In this document: one piece after another, positions 59,046 to 64,000 of the stretch | Layout of the letters: each line of letters opens with the position of its first letter | Position numbering within the stretch: the stretch's first letter is position 1 | Assembly (NCBI GenBank): GCA_035235625.1 | Contig: CP141147.1 | Location: 11,645,001-11,709,000 of the forward strand | Origin: Saururus chinensis | Lineage: Eukaryota; Streptophyta; Magnoliopsida; Piperales; Saururaceae | Direction: 5' to 3' | DNA: 64,000 bases | The notes under the pieces: model-generated | What the model saw: the letters and a program-made list of their open reading frames with translations, nothing else | The model's database searches: none | Told to the model about the DNA's origin: nothing | Program-made: the position numbers and the translations under genes

Positions 59046-62037
59046 ATTCCCTGAACCGAGTCCGGTTCATGGGGTTAATTATGTCAAAAAAATCCTAGAA
59101 AATTACTATTGGATCTGGAGAGGTTTGGGATTAATCTGACCAAGTTTCATCTTGGGGAAAAATCCCAGAGTCTCTGAAATGACCTTTTTACCCCTATTAG
59201 TTAATTATCATATAGTATTAAATTACCGAGTTCGAGGCTCTGGTTCAGGGGCCTAGGAGTTGATTTAAAAATTGAGAAAATTTTCAGTGAGAGTTTAATG
59301 GGTAAACTAATTATGGGACAAACCTTTTGGTGATGAAAAATCCCAGTGAGTGGTTAATTGACCCTTTTACCCTTAGGGTTTATAGTAAACGGTTAGTTTA
59401 AACCTGGGTCGGTTCAAGGGGTTCACGACCCCGTCATACGCTAGGAAAATTACACAGAGTCCATGAAGTCTAGTAGTACCCTTGAGTTTAATTTTGGACA
59501 CATCGTATGTCATTAAGGCCTTAAACCAAATGACAGAAATACCCTTTAGAGTGGACCCGCCCACATTCGTGTGAATGGAAGCGTGAGTCAGTCTGAGAAT
59601 GGAGCTTTGTGAGAGGTCAATGACTTAAATTAATAGAAGAGCAGTAAAATGACTAGAATGAATCAAGGGAGTGGTGGTGGAATTACCATAATGCCCTTAG
59701 GGGGCAATATGTTCTATTTCTGATAAAACGAATAACCTAGCAACCGAGCATTAGGGTGCCCTAGAATGATGTTTAATGACTTCAAAAGAAAGGGGTGTGA
59801 CCAGTAAGTGACACGAAGACCTTGACAGGTCACAGTGTCACGGGAAATAAGGGGAAGAACCTTAATTATAAGGGTGTAAGGCAGTGCTTTACACGTGTTT
59901 ACAATCATATACATTGATCAGCTAGAGTATTATATACGTAATTCACGTGTTGAGTGAGATTTGTTTACACTCTTGGGTTTGAATACATTAAGCCCTAGCC
60001 CTGCACATGAGTGCAAGGGGCCTTCGTTTGTTATTTATGCATTTGTATGATTGGATGTTATTTATGTTGATGCATGCTTTTGATATTGATGCATAGATTC
60101 ATATCAGTAACTTAAGATTAATGAAGATTAATCAAGAGACATGGGTTGCTGTTGGTTTGGAGGGAGAACATCTAATCAAGATAAAGACTAAAATACCCTC
60201 AATAGGGTTTAGGACCGGTTCATGGATTGAACGGGGCCTTGACATAGAATTTTACCTTGGTTAATGAACCGAGGATGGTTATGGGATGTTCTTTGAGTCA
60301 TAGCTCAATGGATGAGCTATTTATTGGGTCGATTCACAAGGTGAAAATGACCCAAATGGTTGAGTGAATACTTTGACTGGATGAAAATAATCTAGTCTAA
60401 GTTTAGATGTTTGGCTGAGTCAATGGTCATATGGACCTAAGGCTTATATGGATAATGCTGGAGATTGCGATATGCTTCTTCATCGCCACGATGGTTTAGG
60501 TATTGACCAGAGGGTCTTTACCGCGGGTCTCTCGTAGGTCTTCCTAGGACTATTTAGTATGTACGAAAAGCGGAGTTGTATGAGCATCATGGAAGGCTTG
60601 TGCTTCTCGCCAATCTATGTCCATAAACACAATTGGGATCCTCTTCCTCAGATTCATGGCAGGCTATTGAGAGCCCTGGGGATTTGGGTCAAGCTGCTGT
60701 TAAGCAGTCTATTCCAAGGTTGGAGTACTTGGTTGGGGATTTCTTGAGGGGCGAGTCAGCTCCGAGTTATAGATTTGATAGTATTAATTGTCGAACAAGA
60801 GTTGTGAGATAATTAATAACATTGTTTGTTGTTGCTTGTTAATTAGACAAGTGGAACGATTAAAGAACTTACTAAAATGTAGGTTGAAAATACTTAAACA
60901 TTGCATGTGTGATGCTATGTTTCTTAGTATAATGTAGTTATAGGCAGAACTACGTCTGGATCCGATCTTGTTAGAAACATTGGAGATGTTGTCTGATGAG
61001 TACGTAGGCAACTAACATCGGGTAATGTTGGCCCGATCAGAATAATATTAATTAAACCTTTTGTCCTTTGGAAGCTCTTCTTCTAAAGGCAGAGATGCTC
61101 CATTGTGGTTGTGGTTGTGGTGGTTGTTTGGTTTGCTTTGTTGCAGGTTTTCCAGGCGACAACGAGTGAGAACAAGATTGACGTGTATAGGATGAAGTTT
61201 CTTCGTGTCTGCAACTCTGGTACGTATGTGTACCTTTAGCGTGAGAGTCAACTTGTTATTTATTTTCAGACGGATGATGAACTTGTACTTAGATGGATGA
61301 CCTATTTTTTATGAATTTTCAGACGTTAAATAATATTATATGATTTGATATTCGTATTTGTGAACCCCAGTTATCATGACTCGGATATTTAATCGAATGG
61401 TTTATTTTGTATTTAAAGAAAAAAAGAAAATTCTCGTTGCTTACCTTTCGTTCTATTTAAAAATGGTTCTAAAAATCCATGTCGTGACAATTTATAGGAG
61501 TAGAAAGGGGTTGCTTCAAAGAGGAAAATGAAATCATATCTCTAGATTACATCCTGATTGATTGTCTGATTGGACCCATAAATCTTTGGAATTTGGAATT
61601 TCTTCCTGAAATAGCACTTGTAGCCACAGAAGTCTTCTTTCCATTGCCACTAGAATCATATCAATCTGATTTTTACATAAAAAGATATGATCAAAACACT
61701 AAGGCTGTGTCAATCTGCCTAAATCAACATCTTTCATCATTTAGTTCTATTCATACAAATCTCAAATCAAACGGGTCCACAAGGTTGTGTTCGACCATTC
61801 TATGCATGTTTAGACCATTAGGAGCCCATTCTTGACTTTTAAATAGTTTTGGGTAGTTGGGCTTTACTTTCTCTTCTACTTGGATCCTGTTAAAGCCTGT
61901 TTAGACATGTAAACTCAATTAAGGTCCAACTAACTTATTCAAAATATAAATAGCCCAAATCAGCAATGAATTAACACAAAATAGGATTGCAATTCAAAAT
62001 ATGAGAACATTTAATTAAACATTATTTCAGTGCATCA

Positions 62038-63590
62038 AATACCCCCAAACCTACTTTTTGCTAGTCCTCGAGCAAAACAAAAATTAAAACAATAGAAAAC
62101 AAACTAACTACTCCACTTCCGCAGAAAATCTCGATTGCATTTAGCATATGCAACAAGCCTTTAAACCCCTAGCTTACACTAATGGACGAGTTGTGTCTTG
62201 TGAGGGTTTGCAGTGAATCTACCCACAAAATTCAAAACTTAAAATGATAAAAGAAAATTAAAATTAAAACCACATCAAATTTACAAATCAACTCCTCCTA
62301 AACATGTGACTTCATTTAGTAAAATCAATCATGCATAATATAACTTGCCTTCTGAAACAATAATTCATTCTAACAACTTCATATTGGTGGCAAGTACTCA
62401 TACATACATAATAGTTTTAGAAAAACAGACATTGCCAAATAATTATACAATCTCAATCTCATAAATCGAACAACTCAAAGTGTCTCATGTCCACTTAGCA
62501 ATTTCAATTTTAACAGTCAAAAATAGACATTAACATCCATTCATCTTCAAGAGATCATAATAGAGAATCATGCAAAACCTTCCTCGAAAAGTAAAACACC
62601 CTAGATCACCTGTCAACTCATTCAAGATATAATTGCATAATGTCCTACTAGAATTTTATGCTCATCTCACATGACATGTGTAAGGCTTAGATTTTTTAAG
62701 CTTTCTATAAGATCCATGTAACAAGTGTTAGGTCAGTGACTCCCAATCCAATTGGCTCAGGGCACTAGGTGTTAAAGTACCCATCAGGCTTAATAACTTA
62801 AACCAAATAGGCTTCAAGGCTATGCATGTCATAAATTAGTCAACTCTATCTTTTGACTCGAACACCCTATGCTTAGTGAGGCACGCTGAGTCCCGGTCTA
62901 CTTAATAGAGTGACTTTAATTCTTTACAATTTTTCATTCTTTTTCTTTTCACATTTTTTTTCTTTTTTTTTTCTTGAGCACATTATACAATTAACTTGAA
63001 TTGTGTTGACAAAAAGTCCTTAACTGTTCTACAAACCAAGAATAGTGAAGCTCAAAATTCTATCATGATAACATGAATACTACTAGATCATGCCAAAGTT
63101 TTACTCTCATAAGAAAATAATTACTTAGATTCGATGATATCCACCAAGATGTAAGACCATAATCAAAGGCTCGAATTCTCACTTAGGCAAATGTCTTTCT
63201 TAGTTTTTTTTTTTTAAAATAGGAGCACAAGAAACCAATATGAAGTAATTAGAACTCAAAATTATTAAATATGTCAAGTCATATTCTAAGCAATATGATG
63301 TCATTAAATATAGTCACATGTCTAAAATAAGCATCAATGTAATAAGCAAAAACATAAATCTAATTAATTTTTTTTTATTTTTTCATTTTTTTAAGTAAGA
63401 CTAAACATTGTCCTCAATGTATAAAAGAAAGCAAATGCAATGCTTAATATAAGAAAAGAGGAAAGAAGAGATAAAAACTAAAGAAAAAAAAACTAACTAT
63501 TAAATAAAAATAACTATCAAAACCAAAAGTGGGTTGCCTCCCAGGAGCGCTAAGTTTACTGTCTTCAGCCAGACACACCTCCATCTAAAC
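62038..63590 (-). other. ATH-D 3' noncoding region
   Basis: Polypurine tract at 62038-62055 (complement of aatacccccaaacctact). 62056-63410 is colinear with ATH-B 15000-16380. At 63530 comes gggttgcctcccaggagcgc, a line also in ATH-C (32999). No gene is seen in these 1.5 kb. Confidence 0.75.
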
Positions 63591-63978
63591 TCATCCAGGG
63601 TCCTTCAAAGCAATTATCTTCTCTTTATCAATTTTAATCAAATCAGAGTGAGTTAAGCAAATATTTAGTGGATCATCAGAATAAATAAAAGGAAAAACAT
63701 CCTCCACTAGACTCTCAACCATGTCAACCTCAAAAGTTTCATCGAAGTCTGATGGTTGTCTACTGGCATCAAATACATTTAACTCACATGTCAAGTTCCC
63801 AAAAAAAAAGCCTCATCACTCCATTCCGACAATTTATTAGAGCATTAGATGTAGCAAGGAAAGGACGACCTAAAATCACAGGGATTTGAGAAGATGCATT
63901 TGAAACTGGTTGTGTATCTAAAACAATGAAGTCCACTAGAAAATAGAATTTGTCCACTTGAACAAGGACATCTTCCAC
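63591..63978 (-). pseudogene. ATH-D protease (partial)
   Basis: Two overlapping frames, 63978-63784 and 63794-63591. The first has EDVLVQVDKFYFLVDFIVLD and SQIPVILGRPFLATSNALIN, the C-terminal half of the Athila aspartic protease; the catalytic DLG region should lie just past the window end. A 1-bp A-run slip at about 63800 shifts the frame. The second reads CELNVFDASRQPSDFDETFE, VDMVESLVEDVFPF and stops at DPG, well short of RT. The differences from ATH-A to C here (for example FDASRQ against FNICRQ) suggest a sister subfamily. The product would mature gag only, as no pol enzymes follow. Confidence 0.8.
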
Positions 63979-64000
63979 TATTCCTCTTGGCCTTTTGATT

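Larger units (their letters stand above)
57792..61489 (+). mobile_element. Solo LTR (3.7 kb), probably Tekay-type
   Basis: Begins tgtaacgtccagg, ends ccatgtcgtgaca, and is flanked by exact attta (57787-57791 and 61490-61494). No second LTR, primer site, gag or pol is seen inside, so it is a solo LTR left by recombination, in a family distinct from TK1 and TK2 but with the same layout: TATA box about 360 bp in, and a gtgaca end. A tgagtacgtaggcaac line near 60997 is common in plant gypsy LTRs. Frames inside (58437-59139, 60559-60747) are not supported as genes. Alternative: a LARD with both LTRs too diverged to see, which I think less likely. Confidence 0.8.
57094..62037 (-). repeat. ATH-D 3' LTR, split by a solo LTR
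   Basis: The two parts, 57094-57791 and 61490-62037, join at the family TATA region. The LTR ends ttcagtgcatca. Against ATH-B it lacks about 170 bp after gattgattgtctgattgg (near 61575), the part that holds the short tandem repeat in ATH-B. Confidence 0.9.
47282..64000 (+). mobile_element. TK2: Tekay/Del-type chromovirus with long LTRs (runs off window)
   Basis: 5' LTR 47282-50610, primer site, gag, protease, RT, RNase H, integrase, chromodomain-like tail, polypurine tract and 3' LTR from 55206. The 3' LTR is cut at 57094 by ATH-D, and its remainder should lie beyond the window. It is a different family from TK1: the LTR is over 1 kb longer and starts tgtaagatccctaac. Coding parts are dense in tag/tga stops. 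Confidence 0.9.
57094..64000 (-). mobile_element. ATH-D: non-autonomous Athila derivative (runs off window)
   Basis: Minus-strand element whose 3' LTR (57094-62037) opens tgttgttacgtctgaaac, the family terminus. Inside it lie a polypurine tract, a noncoding region and, directly after, protease sequence: RT, RNase H and integrase are not found between protease and LTR. The 5' part lies beyond 64000. It sits in the 3' LTR of TK2. Confidence 0.88.

Noticed and set aside
58437..59139. Several overlapping ORFs on both strands in GC-rich DNA
   Set aside because: They reflect base composition (few stop codons in GC-rich sequence) inside the solo LTR; no domain or codon pattern supports them.
57792..61489. 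Full-length non-coding retrotransposon (LARD/TRIM)
   Set aside because: No repeated terminal segment and no primer site next to an inner LTR end could be found; a solo LTR explains the exact flanking duplication better.

Overview
This is repeat-dense plant nuclear DNA, most likely heterochromatin of a eudicot. It is AT-rich, full of broken gag-pol remains, and holds no host gene I can support. The species cannot be told from the sequence. Almost everything is LTR retrotransposon, stacked by repeated insertion. I used working names: TK1 and TK2 are Ty3/gypsy chromoviruses of Tekay/Del type; ATH-A to ATH-D are four copies of one Athila-type Ty3/gypsy family.

Layout. 1-608 is a decayed Ty1/copia gag. 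609-5967 holds a short hAT/MITE-like terminus, unassigned sequence, two copia LTR-like segments in opposite orientation, and the first part of a TTF-type zinc-finger (hAT, ZMYM1-like) pseudogene. That pseudogene is cut by TK1 (5968-43694, target duplication atatc/gtatc) and its frame resumes at 43695. TK1 in turn carries ATH-A (9143-29253, + strand, exact duplication aacaa) and ATH-C (31413-41185, - strand, exact duplication ttgat). ATH-A carries ATH-B (13599-23564, - strand, duplication ttcaa/ttaaa) in its pol. The nesting is therefore hAT < TK1 < ATH-A < ATH-B, with ATH-C as a second, younger hit in TK1.

43881-47281 holds a low-complexity proline-codon tract, a third copia LTR-like segment, a SIRE-like copia gag remnant and MITE-like termini. 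TK2 starts at 47282; its 3' LTR is cut at 57094 by ATH-D (- strand), which runs out of the window. The LTR of ATH-D is itself cut, inside its TATA box, by a 3.7-kb solo LTR (57792-61489, exact duplication attta).

Function. The Athila copies carry the tRNA-Asp primer site and the order gag, protease, RT, RNase H, integrase; none shows an env-like ORF. TK1 and TK2 carry an initiator-tRNA-Met type primer site and end pol in a chromodomain-like tail. No copy has an intact gag-pol. ATH-C is best preserved, with an unbroken RNase H-integrase frame of 539 codons. Most stops look like C-to-T or G-to-A changes, as expected for methylated, silenced DNA. I see no new kind of gene system here. The points of interest are the insertion history, stops shared by three Athila copies, deletion derivatives and internal repeats.
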